A stretch of 16,108 bases of DNA from Pseudobacteriovorax antillogorgiicola (GCA_945897695.1 CAMDGW010000036.1:1-16108); one strand, 5' to 3'. Positions 1-8,142 are shown, counted from the first letter of the stretch. Translations and numbers: made by a program. Notes: a model not told the origin generated them from the letters alone.

Positions 1-173
1 TAGAGCCGTACCGGGTTTCATGGTTTGTCTCGGACGGCAAAATTAAGAATCGAAGGGCGAAAGTCACGTCTTGGTCTGATGCTCCTAAAGGACCCCAGAC
101 ATTGATCATGACAGTTCGTGGAACCAAGTCTGGAGCTTTTGCCATTAAATCCCAAGCTGTGACTATAGAGTAA
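1..173 (+). CDS. C-terminal tail of an unidentified protein (5' end outside window)
   Basis: An open frame runs in from the left edge (first complete codon at 3) to a TAA at 171-173, giving 56 visible residues. The tail begins EPYRVSWFVSDGKIKNRR and ends KSQAVTIE. It is rich in alternating polar and beta-branched residues, as in the last beta strands of a secreted or Ig-like domain, but nothing in it identifies a family. The stop lies only three bases from the stop of the convergent exonuclease gene, so the two genes abut tail to tail with no room for a separate terminator. That it is coding rests on the uninterrupted frame and normal composition. The function is unknown. Confidence 0.6.
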   Translation, partial: EPYRVSWFVSDGKIKNRRAKVTSWSDAPKGPQTLIMTVRGTKSGAFAIKSQAVTIE

Positions 174-176
174 GAA

Positions 177-908
177 TTACCGTTTGGGGTTGAAGTAAAA
201 CTCCTCCTCGATGTGACGAGGAGACCCCTTATAGACGTCTGCTGCAAGAAAGCTTCGCTCAGCTTCGAGCCTTCGGGCGCCGATACGTTTACGCCATGCC
301 CGCTGCTCACTGTCCCAGCGGTAGCCATTCTGCTTAAGAATATCTTTGGTCTCAAACGGGCTTCCCACTGCAATAATTTCGTACTCTGGCTCATAGCTTG
401 ACTCGATAAGTTCCGACAAATGCGGGGCTATGAGGCGAAATGTCGTCGCACAATCAAACATGGCACGGTGTGCAAAGGGATTTGCAAATCCATGATCCGC
501 AGCCAGGTACTGCAGCTTCAAACTTCCAAAATGTCTGGCACGCCAATCGATATGACGAAAACTGCAAGCCCAGTGCTTCGTAACCTGCTTCAGTTCAGAG
601 CGGGCTGCGAGGAAGGCTCGATCAAATTCTGCATTGTGTGCAATCACAACACTTGCACGATCCCAATATTTTTTGACAACAGACCATTCGATCGATTCTC
701 CCGAGACGGCATCATCAGTCAATCCCGTTAGTCGCACCACATCCTCTGACAGGGGAGTTTTGGGATCTTCCAGTCCAGAGTACATACTAGAAATAACAGG
801 GACGCCGTTACCGCCCACTCGGAACTCAATCAAACCTAGCTCTATCACCCTGTCTTCAGAGGGATTTAGTCCTGTTGTTTCAACATCGACAATTAGTCCG
901 TAATCCAC
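177..908 (-). CDS. DEDDh-type 3'-5' exonuclease (DnaQ/RNase T superfamily) with C-terminal accessory domain
   Basis: This is a 243-residue predicted 3'-5' exonuclease that would remove nucleotides from DNA or RNA ends using two metal ions. All five DEDDh residues are visible: D8 and E10 in the Exo I motif (VDVETTGL), D96 in Exo II (HNAEFD, 91-96), and H147 and D152 in Exo III (HRAMFD, 147-152). The fold ends near residue 170. It is followed by about 70 residues containing FETKDILKQNGYRWDSE, a small module I have seen described on other exonucleases and likely for nucleic-acid binding; that is inference. The start is GTG at 908, with AAAGG a few bases upstream. The gene is too short and lacks the partner-binding features needed to call it polymerase III epsilon. 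It more resembles stand-alone repair or RNA-trimming exonucleases. It is transcribed alone, divergent from the HD-GYP gene. Confidence 0.88.
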   Translation of the reverse strand: MDYGLIVDVETTGLNPSEDRVIELGLIEFRVGGNGVPVISSMYSGLEDPKTPLSEDVVRLTGLTDDAVSGESIEWSVVKKYWDRASVVIAHNAEFDRAFLAARSELKQVTKHWACSFRHIDWRARHFGSLKLQYLAADHGFANPFAHRAMFDCATTFRLIAPHLSELIESSYEPEYEIIAVGSPFETKDILKQNGYRWDSEQRAWRKRIGARRLEAERSFLAADVYKGSPRHIEEEFYFNPKR

Positions 909-1092
909 GTGTCACCTTTCTAAAATCGGCCGAGGGGGCCGAGCCTTTGGCAATTGCATTAAAGTCAGGGTGAAAAATTTACCCACTGCTTCGGTCAAAG
1001 GCAAGCCTCATGTAGACTAGAAGAAGAGCAGGTTTGGATCAGATCACGAGTCGTCCGAAGCGCCGGACCATACCTAATGAACTGGGGAAAAC
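909..1092. promoter_or_regulatory. Divergent intergenic region between exonuclease and HD-GYP genes
   Basis: These 184 bases must hold the promoters of two divergent genes. I see no convincing -35/-10 pair on either strand. Two small inverted repeats are present. One is CGGCC-GAGGG-GGCCG near 928-942. The other, at 968-984, pairs GGGTGAA with TTTACCC around AAA, with one G-T wobble. The HD-GYP start codon at 1093 is preceded by GGGGAAAAC as a modest ribosome binding site. Confidence 0.4.
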
Positions 1093-3114
1093 ATGACGAG
1101 TGCACGTCAGCTATCAGTCGTTTCTGGTGAAAAATCAAATGAGATTGTTTCGCTAAGTACCATTGACGCTCTGTTTGCAGCCATTCTTCAAGACGAGGGT
1201 CTGGCCAACTGGAAGCCAACACTCAGCAGCAAGGATCACCAATCCTTATCCTTGTCGAAAGACGGATTCACCCAAGTTATCCTTGGCTCTGAATCTTTTA
1301 TGTCATTTGATCGTCTGAAGAGCCAAGTGGAGCATCATAAGCTCCCATTTCATGCAATTATTTGTGCAGGCAGCGAAGAGGAGCTACAAAATCTACCCCT
1401 TGAAGCTGTGCAGGCGGGCGCCCTCACCCTCGGTCTCCCGGCATCCCAAAGCAGCGTACACGCATGCATTAAAAGCGTACTATCTTTTCAACACGCACTG
1501 ACTAATGCCAATGCTGAGCGCGAAATTCTCGAAGAAACTACAGAGAATGTCAAACACGTCATGAGTATTTCACGAGAGCTGAACGGTGAACGCGACATTC
1601 CAAAGCTTTTGAATCTTATTTTGCTCAAAGCACGCCAGATTTGCAAATCCGACGCTGGCTCAATTTATACCATTGACTATGCGCACGGAAGCTCAAAACT
1701 TGAGGATGCCAAGCTACGCTTCCGCTTCACCCAGAACTCGTCGATTAAACCTGATTTCTCTGAATTCACAATACCGATTGATAACAAGTCCATTGTTGGC
1801 AACGCCGTAATACATCAAAAACCGATTAATTTACCGGATCTCTATAACCTGTCCGACGACGCTTCGAAAAATCCCTTTGGCGTAAAGCATAACCGCACCT
1901 TCGACCAACGCACAGGCTATGAGTCTCACTCAATGCTGACGCTACCGATGTTTGACATCAGCCACCGCGTCATTGGAGTGATTCAATTAATCAACCGTAA
2001 GCGCGACTGGAAAACTGATCTGCGAGCTCCTCAAGACTTCAAAGACCAGGTGGTACCCTTTCATGAGCGGGACGAAGAATACGCCGAAATTGTGGCTCAG
2101 CAAGCGGGTATTGCCCTTGAAAATGCAGAAATGCACAACGAAATTAGAAGGCTTTTTGACGGCTTTGTTAATGCCTCCGTAACTGCCATTGAACAGCGAG
2201 ATCCAACCACCTCTGGTCACTCACATCGCGTAGCTAAACTGACAACTGGACTTGCAAAAGCGGTCGACCACAGTAATGCTCCGCACTACCAAAGTATCAA
2301 ATTCACGGAAGATCAGATGCAGGAAATTGAGTACGCGTCTCTCCTCCATGATTTTGGAAAATTAGGAGTGCGAGAAAATGTGCTCGTAAAAGCCAAAAAG
2401 CTTTATCCCTGGCAATTTGAGTCTCTACTGGAACGCTTTGAACTGATCCGCGCCTCTATTGAAATCAGTTTTATGAGAGCACAGATCAACTTCATGAATA
2501 ACCCTGCTGCCTTTCCCATGGATTTCTCCTTAGAAAACCTGGCTGAGCTCAGAAACGTGAAGATTGCAGAGCTCGATGACTTTCTATCGTTCATTATCAA
2601 AGCCAACGAGCCTACGGTGTTGGAACAAGGTGGATTCGACAGACTCAGTGAAATTGCAAAAATGACTTTTGAAGACGTACGAGGCCTGAAAAAAAGCTAT
2701 CTCTCAACCGATGAGCTCAAAGCATTGAGTGTATCCAGGGGATCATTGACCTCCGAAGAATTTGCAGAAATTCAAAGTCACGTAGTCCACACATACGAGT
2801 TCTTGAGAAAGATTCCATGGGGACACCGTCTCTCAAATATCCCCGAAATTGCTGCCAAGCATCATGAGAAGCTAGATGGTACCGGCTATCCAAACCAAGC
2901 GGTCGCGCCGCAAATTCCTATTCAATCACGGATGATGGCCATTGCCGATATTTACGATGCGCTAACAGCTGCAGATCGTCCTTACAAAAAGGCTGTGAGT
3001 ACCGATAAAGCCTTGGACATCATCAATATGGATGTTCGCGGTGGCAAAATCGATGCACAACTTTTTGAATTGTTTGTTGCCGCCGGGATTCATAAGATTG
3101 TACTCCCGAAATAA
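1093..3114 (+). CDS. GAF and HD-GYP domain protein, predicted cyclic-di-GMP phosphodiesterase
   Basis: A 673-residue cytoplasmic signalling protein. Residues about 55-135 look like the second half of a response-regulator receiver (FHAIICAGS as a beta strand, then AGALTLGLPAS where the Lys-Pro strand would be), but no phosphoacceptor Asp is evident, so I call it a pseudo-receiver. A helical linker leads to a GAF domain at about 166-345 (DAGSIYTID; NRKRDW). The HD-GYP domain follows: GHSHRV 375-380, HD 419-420 in LLHDFGKLGV, H563, HHEKLDGTGYP 590-600 and ADIYDALTAADRPYKK 618-633. All metal and GYP residues are kept, so hydrolysis of cyclic di-GMP is expected. An insert of roughly 110 residues (about 440-550) separates the HD and GYP halves, as in a recognised subgroup of the family. 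It is monocistronic. The signal sensed by GAF is unknown. Confidence 0.9.
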   Translation: MTSARQLSVVSGEKSNEIVSLSTIDALFAAILQDEGLANWKPTLSSKDHQSLSLSKDGFTQVILGSESFMSFDRLKSQVEHHKLPFHAIICAGSEEELQNLPLEAVQAGALTLGLPASQSSVHACIKSVLSFQHALTNANAEREILEETTENVKHVMSISRELNGERDIPKLLNLILLKARQICKSDAGSIYTIDYAHGSSKLEDAKLRFRFTQNSSIKPDFSEFTIPIDNKSIVGNAVIHQKPINLPDLYNLSDDASKNPFGVKHNRTFDQRTGYESHSMLTLPMFDISHRVIGVIQLINRKRDWKTDLRAPQDFKDQVVPFHERDEEYAEIVAQQAGIALENAEMHNEIRRLFDGFVNASVTAIEQRDPTTSGHSHRVAKLTTGLAKAVDHSNAPHYQSIKFTEDQMQEIEYASLLHDFGKLGVRENVLVKAKKLYPWQFESLLERFELIRASIEISFMRAQINFMNNPAAFPMDFSLENLAELRNVKIAELDDFLSFIIKANEPTVLEQGGFDRLSEIAKMTFEDVRGLKKSYLSTDELKALSVSRGSLTSEEFAEIQSHVVHTYEFLRKIPWGHRLSNIPEIAAKHHEKLDGTGYPNQAVAPQIPIQSRMMAIADIYDALTAADRPYKKAVSTDKALDIINMDVRGGKIDAQLFELFVAAGIHKIVLPK

Positions 3115-3157
3115 ACAAGGTAACCAATTGTTTTTATTAAATTAAACAAAATTTAAA

Positions 3158-3227
3158 GAGTCTCTGTTTTAGGACTCCTTAGGTGAGACCGACCACCTCC
3201 TGATGGCAAGATTTCTACGCCCAGGAG
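3158..3227 (+). promoter_or_regulatory. Structured leader with hairpin covering the START gene ribosome binding site
   Basis: CTCCTG (3197-3202) pairs exactly with CAGGAG (3222-3227). Inside it, GGC (3205-3207) pairs with GCC (3219-3221) across a two-base AT bulge, leaving an 11-base loop. The only Shine-Dalgarno-like sequence for the downstream gene, AGGAG 3223-3227, is inside this stem, 13 bases from the ATG. Competing pairings exist: ACTCCT 3174-3179 with AGGAGT 3223-3228, AGGTG 3181-3185 with CACCT 3194-3198, and GAGTC 3158-3162 with GACTC 3173-3177. I match it to no known riboswitch class. A regulatory role is inference from the pairings alone. Confidence 0.35.
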
Positions 3228-3240
3228 TTCAATTTTAAGC

Positions 3241-3918
3241 ATGATTCATCGGCTTATTTTAATCCTATCAACCGCGATTGTCCTACCATCAAGGTCGGAG
3301 GCCAGTCCGGCTGACCCAGCATTAGAAAGCTGGTCTTATCTGTCAGAAATAGACGGTGTGCAAGTTTGGAGAAAGGAATTCCAAAATTCTGAGGTGATCG
3401 CCGTCCGAGGTATCACACACCTGCCCTACCCCGTGGAAGAAGTGTTTGCAGTTCTCAGCGACAATGTTAGTTCTGTAGATTGGGTTCCCATGGTGGACAA
3501 AAAAACCACAATTCGCGAAACCACACCGCGATCACGCATCGAATATGCGGGTATAAAGATGCCGTGGCCACTTCGCGACAGATACACGGTTGCCGAGGGT
3601 AGTCTTGAAATTATGCATGGTAACGTCTACAAGATCAGCTACCGCTCTGTGGATGGAGAGTACACAGATCCCGAGCGAATACGGGCACGTATCGATTTGA
3701 GTACTTTTTATCTGCGTCCCGAAAATGCAAACTCTACCTACATCGATGTATCGTTATTGAGCGACCCAATGGGCTCAGTACCAAAATTTCTTGTCAATAG
3801 TTTTCAGAAGAATTGGCCCATTCAATTTTTGACTGGGTTAAGGGGACAGATTGAAAAAGTTCGCCTTAAAAGCCTCTCTCAGCCAACGATTGGCACTGAT
3901 CTACGGAGAACTCACTAA
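3241..3918 (+). CDS. Exported START-domain (SRPBCC fold) lipid-binding protein
   Basis: A 225-residue protein with a START-like domain, a helix-grip fold that encloses a hydrophobic ligand such as a lipid or sterol. Residues 1-22 form a signal peptide: basic MIHR, a hydrophobic run, and probable cleavage around SEAS. A periplasmic or envelope location is therefore expected. Domain landmarks are WSYLSEIDGVQVWRKE (31-46), PVEEVFAVLSD (64-74), the W81 region, PWPLRDRY (108-115) which matches the START PxPxxRD signature, and DPMGSVPKFLVNSFQKNWP (175-193), the usual C-terminal helix of bacterial START proteins. The ligand cannot be read from sequence. The ATG at 3241 is the only reasonable start; its AGGAG lies 13 bases upstream, unusually far, and within a potential hairpin. 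It is separated from its neighbours by 126 and 98 bases, so it is probably its own transcription unit. Confidence 0.82.
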   Translation: MIHRLILILSTAIVLPSRSEASPADPALESWSYLSEIDGVQVWRKEFQNSEVIAVRGITHLPYPVEEVFAVLSDNVSSVDWVPMVDKKTTIRETTPRSRIEYAGIKMPWPLRDRYTVAEGSLEIMHGNVYKISYRSVDGEYTDPERIRARIDLSTFYLRPENANSTYIDVSLLSDPMGSVPKFLVNSFQKNWPIQFLTGLRGQIEKVRLKSLSQPTIGTDLRRTH

Positions 3919-3933
3919 TTCAACTCACTTGCC

Positions 3934-3977
3934 GCCTAAAGAGGGTTGTTGACGAATCTAGTACAGCCATTTAGGCT
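3934..3977 (+). promoter_or_regulatory. Candidate sigma-70 promoter framed by an inverted repeat, upstream of pyrF
   Basis: TTGACG (3949-3954) is a good -35 element. It is followed after 17 bases by TAGGCT (3972-3977), a weak -10. The repeat GCCTAAA (3934-3940) and TTTAGGC (3970-3976) is a perfect 7-bp inverted pair with a 29-base spacer that encloses the -35 and overlaps the -10. It could be an operator or chance; no regulator is evident in the window. Confidence 0.3.
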
Positions 3978-4016
3978 TCTCATGGGTGTTGGTCCAAGCG
4001 CAGCGCAACAGAGGTT

Positions 4017-4880
4017 ATGGTGCAAACTCAACTCAAACTAAAAATTGCTAGCGCTGGCCACGGCCTTTGTATTGGCTTTGATCCAGACACTTCTGACTTG
4101 CACCCATTCTTGGCCCGACAACGAGATAAACTGGCACCAGAGTCATTTTTAGAACGTTGGTACGATGCAACAGTCTCTAAAATTGCACTTAAAGCGCACT
4201 CAATTAAGTTCCAGTCCGCTTTTTTTGAACAATTTGGCCCCACAGGCATGACCGCGCTGCGCGACGTCATGATTGACGCTAAAAGGCGCGGACTTTTCGT
4301 AATTCTTGACGCTAAGCGAGGAGACATCAGCAGCACCATGACAGCTTACGGCAATGCTGCTTTTGATGCCTACCAGGCTGATGCGTTGACCATTCTGCCC
4401 TGGATGGGAACCGACTCCTTGAAAGCGCTAATACCCTGGCTGAAGAGGGGGCGCTCGGTCTATGTCGTCTGGCTATCTAGCAACACCTCTGGGCGACAGC
4501 TGCAGATGCTCAACTCTGCAGACGGAGAACCTCTGGCGCTTAAAGTCTTTTGTGATTTTTACCGTTTGGCCGAAACCGAAAATGTGACACGCCAGGTCGG
4601 GTGGGTCCTAGGGGCCACCTCCATTCCACTTGATCTCGTGGCAAAACTTCCCGGAGGAGAGCACGCATTCCTTCTGCCCGGAATCGGGGCCCAAGGTGCT
4701 GACTTTGATGAAAAAACATCAAAACTAACAAAAGATCACCCAGCCTCACTTTATCCCGTGTCCCGGGGAATTCTTAAACCCCAGCCAACAGATGAACTGC
4801 ATAGCTGGGAAGACTATTCCACATTTGTAGAAGCAAGATGGTCATCGCTCGTGAAAAGATCACAAACTCAAACGTCTTGA
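4017..4880 (+). CDS. pyrF: Orotidine 5'-phosphate decarboxylase, type 2 (PyrF)
   Basis: A 287-residue cytoplasmic enzyme for the last step of de novo UMP synthesis (OMP to UMP plus carbon dioxide). The catalytic DxKxxD motif is intact as D98, K100 and D103 in LDAKRGDISSTMTAYG. Other landmarks of the longer type 2 group are LCIGFDPD (17-24), IKFQ with K64, LPWMGTDSL, SNTSG, GWVLGATSIP, FLLPGIGAQGADF and SRGIL near the C-terminus, where the phosphate is bound. The length fits type 2 rather than the shorter E. coli form. ATG 4017 is the first start after an upstream in-frame region without start codons. The AGAGG before it is only two bases away, so initiation is probably weak or uses another signal. 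fumC starts 32 bases downstream on the same strand, suggesting cotranscription of a pyrimidine gene with a TCA-cycle gene. Confidence 0.93.
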   Translation: MVQTQLKLKIASAGHGLCIGFDPDTSDLHPFLARQRDKLAPESFLERWYDATVSKIALKAHSIKFQSAFFEQFGPTGMTALRDVMIDAKRRGLFVILDAKRGDISSTMTAYGNAAFDAYQADALTILPWMGTDSLKALIPWLKRGRSVYVVWLSSNTSGRQLQMLNSADGEPLALKVFCDFYRLAETENVTRQVGWVLGATSIPLDLVAKLPGGEHAFLLPGIGAQGADFDEKTSKLTKDHPASLYPVSRGILKPQPTDELHSWEDYSTFVEARWSSLVKRSQTQTS

Positions 4881-4912
4881 AACGCCTCTGCATCATTAGG
4901 ACAATTAAATCC

Positions 4913-6316
4913 ATGACTCATTCAGGTCTTAAAACTCGAGAAGAATCCGATAGCCTCGGCAACATCAGCGTTCCAGCTGATCGGTATTGGGGCGCGCAAA
5001 CAGAAAGATCTTTGAGAAATTTTCGTATAGGAAACCAAAGATTCCCCGCGGGGGTCATCCGTGCATTCGGAGTTGTCAAAAAAGCTGCTGCAATTACGAA
5101 CTCCGAACTTGGCCATCTTGATGACACCAAACGAGATCTCATCGTTACAGCCTGCGAAGACGTTATTTCAGGTCGATTAGACGATCATTTCCCCCTTGTC
5201 ATTTGGCAGACCGGAAGCGGTACACAGACAAATATGAATGCCAATGAAGTGATCGCCAATCGCGCCATCGAGATCGCAGGTGGAAAAATGGGCTCGAAGT
5301 CCCCCATTCATCCAAACGATGATGTGAACATGTCGCAGTCCTCAAATGATGTGTTCCCCACAGTCATGCATGTTGCGGCTGCTGAATCTTTTAAGATGAA
5401 TCTGCTTCCAGCCGTTCAGTTGCTAAAAGCAACGCTCATCAAGAAGGCTGAAGAATTTGAACAGATTGTAAAAATTGGACGCACACATTTAATGGATGCC
5501 GTCCCCCTCACACTTGGTCAGGAATTTTCTGGATACGCAGCGCAGCTTGAGTATTCAGAAAAGCGCCTTCGGGAATCCTATGATGGCTTGCTTGATCTCG
5601 CACTCGGAGGCAGCGCTGTCGGCACGGGAATAAATACCGATCCCAAATATGCCGTAAAGGTGGCTAACGCCATAGCGGTCGCTACGGGTATTGCTTTCCG
5701 TAGCGCGCCCAATAAATTCATGGCACTGGCTGCCCACGACGCCTTGGTCGCCACCAGCGGCACATTGCGACTGCTGGCGACAGCCTGTATGAAGCTTGCA
5801 AATGACATCCGCCTGATGGCAAGTGGACCTCGCTGTGGCATTGGCGAGCTTGTACTGCCAGAAAACGAACCTGGAAGCTCAATCATGCCAGGAAAAATTA
5901 ACCCAACTCAAGTTGAAGCCCTCACAATGGTCTGTGCGCAGGTGATGGGAAATGACGTCACAGTGGGAATTGCAGGCGCCAGCGGTCAGTTTGAATTAAA
6001 TGTGTTTAAGCCGGTGATCATCCATTCTATCCTTGAATCATCCACATTATTGAGTGACGCAATCCGCAGTTTTAACGACAACTGTGTCAGCGGAGTCAAA
6101 GCAGACACGAAGGTTATTTCGAGGCACTTAACTCACTCACTCATGCTTGTAACCGCACTCAATCCTGTGCTTGGTTACGATAATGCAGCCAAAATTGCTC
6201 GTAAGGCTCACGATGAGGGTCTTACTCTAAGGGACGCTGCCCTCGCGTCCGGCCTGATTTCAGCAGACGATTTCGATAAACATGTTCGCCCAGAAACGAT
6301 GACAGCCCCAAAATAA
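4913..6316 (+). CDS. fumC: Class II fumarate hydratase (fumarase C)
   Basis: This enzyme interconverts fumarate and malate in the TCA cycle as a soluble homotetramer without an iron-sulphur cluster. The frame is open from an ATG at 4838 inside pyrF. The ATG at 4913 is preferred because it gives 467 residues, the usual FumC length, begins at the expected N-terminus (GNISVPADRYWGAQTERS, 16-33) and has AGGA upstream. Substrate and catalytic motifs are TGSGTQTNMNANEV (100-113), SSNDVFPT (143-150), GRTHLMDAVPLTLGQEF (189-205, with the catalytic-base region at H192) and the signature loop GSSIMPGKINP (321-331). GSSIMPGKINP together with the GRTHLMDA segment separates fumarase from aspartase and adenylosuccinate lyase, although the fumarase/aspartase distinction is never absolute. 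It converges on the gamma-glutamyltransferase gene with only eight bases between stops. Confidence 0.94.
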   Translation: MTHSGLKTREESDSLGNISVPADRYWGAQTERSLRNFRIGNQRFPAGVIRAFGVVKKAAAITNSELGHLDDTKRDLIVTACEDVISGRLDDHFPLVIWQTGSGTQTNMNANEVIANRAIEIAGGKMGSKSPIHPNDDVNMSQSSNDVFPTVMHVAAAESFKMNLLPAVQLLKATLIKKAEEFEQIVKIGRTHLMDAVPLTLGQEFSGYAAQLEYSEKRLRESYDGLLDLALGGSAVGTGINTDPKYAVKVANAIAVATGIAFRSAPNKFMALAAHDALVATSGTLRLLATACMKLANDIRLMASGPRCGIGELVLPENEPGSSIMPGKINPTQVEALTMVCAQVMGNDVTVGIAGASGQFELNVFKPVIIHSILESSTLLSDAIRSFNDNCVSGVKADTKVISRHLTHSLMLVTALNPVLGYDNAAKIARKAHDEGLTLRDAALASGLISADDFDKHVRPETMTAPK

Positions 6317-6324
6317 ATACCGCC

Positions 6325-8130
6325 TCACTTCAGCTCTTTCACGTGAGCCGGAGTGCCAGGCTTACCATCGCTGCGAACGTCACTGACACCATGCATGAGC
6401 CCACTTTGCTCGCGCTGTATGGCTTGAACATCGCCAACTGACTCTATCGGTGAAAGCTTGTGTCCCATATCTACAAGTCTCTTTTTTGAATCATTATCAA
6501 AAGCACCGTCCTCAAACCGCAACGTATCGGGCATCCATTGATGGTGAACACGTGTCGCATGAACGGCATCAAGCAGTTCCATCTTAAAATCAATGACATT
6601 CACAATTGCCTGCAGGACTGCTGTGATGATCCGAGGCCCGCCTGGAGAACCCAAGATAAGTTCCACCCGGCCCTCTTTGTTTAAGACCATGGTCGGGCTC
6701 ATGCTTGATAATGGGGTCTTTTTTGGCGCAATATTATTCTTTGTGCCAGTGACAAGACCAAACGCATTACTACCACCTGGCTTGGTTGTAAAATCGTCCA
6801 TTTCATCATTTAAAACGACGCCCGTACCCTCAGCGACCACGCAACTTCCAAATGAGTAGTTAACGGTCTGGGTGGTGGCCGCGGCATTGCCCCATCTGTC
6901 CATGACACTGATATGCGTGGTTGATGGTGACTCTCCGGTTGGCGCTGACAGTCCTATAGAAGATGACGGAGTAGCCCTTTCAGGATCAATGGAAGCTGAA
7001 ACCTTCTGTGCATACGCTTTTGATGTCAGCCTATGCACTGGTACATCTACAAAATCAGGATCCCCCATTTCTTTTGCGCGATCGGCAAACGCTCGCCGCA
7101 TCACTTCCGTCAAATAATGAAGATATGTCGCCCCCCGGGGATGGAGTTTTGAAAGATCGTTCTGCTCGAGCATATTCAACATTTCAATGATATGCACACC
7201 ACCTGAAGATGGCGGCGGCATCGAAACGACCCGATGCCCTCGATAATATCCGCTGACTGGAACCCGCTCAATGACCCGGTACCCTCGAAGATCCGTAGCA
7301 TCGATCAATCCATTGCCTCGCTTAATCTCTGCAATCAACTTACGAGATGTATCCCCTTCGTAGAAATCCCGGTGGCCATGGGCGGCGATCAGCTGTAGGG
7401 TTTTAGCCAAGTCATCTTGGACCAATGTTTGGCCAGCTTCGAGAGGCTTTCCATCGAGAAAAAAAACTTTGCGGCTTCCTGGATAAAGCCGCAACCATTG
7501 CTCACGATCCTTGATCTCCCTAGCTAGCGCCAGATAAACGGGAAAACCCTTGGCGGCGATTTCAATGGCCGGAGCTATGACGATCCGCAAATCGAGCTTC
7601 CCAAGCTCTCGGTGGGTTTCCACGAGACCTTTGACAAGGCCAGGAACTGCAACCGACAGATGGCCGACGATTGCTGGATCTTTGACTAGCTGACCATTGA
7701 ACATGATTTTCTTATAATTGCCCTGCTCATCAATAAACATCGATGAACTTGCCTTAATTGGCGCTCGTTCACGAAAGTCAAAGATCCGCTGCCTTTTCTG
7801 TTCCTTATCGTGGTAGAGCAAAAATCCACCGCCGCCAAGACCGGTACTTTGCGGGCGCACCACACTGATCACAAACGACGCAGCCACTGCAGCATCGATG
7901 GCATTGCCACCTTTTTCGAGCATCGCCACACCGGCGGCTGTAGCAAGTGGATGAGCTGCTACGACCATACCGTCAGTGCCTTGAGCGTGATAATCACTGG
8001 CTACGCGTTGGGAGTTTTTATTTGAATAGGATTTAAATAAGGGCAAATTGGCATCGCCCGCCGCTGTGACACAGGCTGTCACGCCAAATAGTAGCGGAAA
8101 AATCTTAGACGTTTTGAAGAAAATTCTCAC
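6325..8130 (-). CDS. ggt: Gamma-glutamyltransferase, exported, probably lipid-anchored
   Basis: A 601-residue N-terminal-nucleophile hydrolase that cleaves or transfers the gamma-glutamyl group of glutathione. The start chosen is GTG at 8130, not the in-frame ATG at 8157, because GGAGGAG lies just upstream and the GTG overlaps the preceding gene's stop as GTGA. The precursor opens MRIFFKTSKIFPLLFGVTAC. VTAC is a plausible lipobox with Cys at residue 20; plain signal peptidase cleavage shortly after it is the alternative. Family landmarks are GGNAIDAAVAAS, TGLGGGGF, FRERAP with substrate Arg at 120, PPPSSGG, and PSTTHISVMD, where T404 is the predicted self-cleavage and catalytic Thr dividing large and small subunits. 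MDDFTTKPG (lid loop), PLSSMSPT (475-476 Ser pair) and GSPGGPRI follow. All key residues are present, so an active enzyme in glutathione or gamma-glutamyl peptide use in the periplasm is expected. Confidence 0.93.
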   Translation of the reverse strand: MRIFFKTSKIFPLLFGVTACVTAAGDANLPLFKSYSNKNSQRVASDYHAQGTDGMVVAAHPLATAAGVAMLEKGGNAIDAAVAASFVISVVRPQSTGLGGGGFLLYHDKEQKRQRIFDFRERAPIKASSSMFIDEQGNYKKIMFNGQLVKDPAIVGHLSVAVPGLVKGLVETHRELGKLDLRIVIAPAIEIAAKGFPVYLALAREIKDREQWLRLYPGSRKVFFLDGKPLEAGQTLVQDDLAKTLQLIAAHGHRDFYEGDTSRKLIAEIKRGNGLIDATDLRGYRVIERVPVSGYYRGHRVVSMPPPSSGGVHIIEMLNMLEQNDLSKLHPRGATYLHYLTEVMRRAFADRAKEMGDPDFVDVPVHRLTSKAYAQKVSASIDPERATPSSSIGLSAPTGESPSTTHISVMDRWGNAAATTQTVNYSFGSCVVAEGTGVVLNDEMDDFTTKPGGSNAFGLVTGTKNNIAPKKTPLSSMSPTMVLNKEGRVELILGSPGGPRIITAVLQAIVNVIDFKMELLDAVHATRVHHQWMPDTLRFEDGAFDNDSKKRLVDMGHKLSPIESVGDVQAIQREQSGLMHGVSDVRSDGKPGTPAHVKELK

Positions 8131-8142
8131 AATCTCCTCCGT
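8127..8142 (-). promoter_or_regulatory. Translational coupling junction: GGAGG site and GTGA stop/start overlap
   Basis: On the minus strand the transferase gene ends in TGA at 8129-8127. The GTG at 8130-8128 starts the next gene, so the two share GTGA. A strong GGAGGAG lies inside the last codons of the transferase, with optimal spacing to the GTG. The arrangement decides the gamma-glutamyltransferase start and implies that ribosomes terminating on the first gene reinitiate on the second. Confidence 0.75.

Noticed and set aside
3181..3230. Fluoride-type riboswitch, prompted by CTGATGGC in the START-gene leader
   Set aside because: The conserved 5' part of that class is not recognisable, and the downstream gene is not a fluoride exporter or a typical target.
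3203..3238. Eleven-codon upstream reading frame (ATG at 3203, TAA two bases before the START-protein ATG)
   Set aside because: It has no ribosome binding site of its own, and the sequence before it is CACCTCCTG, which is anti-Shine-Dalgarno in character. Too short to support.
4838..4912. ATG at 4838 as the fumC start
   Set aside because: It would overlap pyrF by 43 bases and add 25 residues not expected in fumarase. ATG 4913 gives the standard 467-residue protein.
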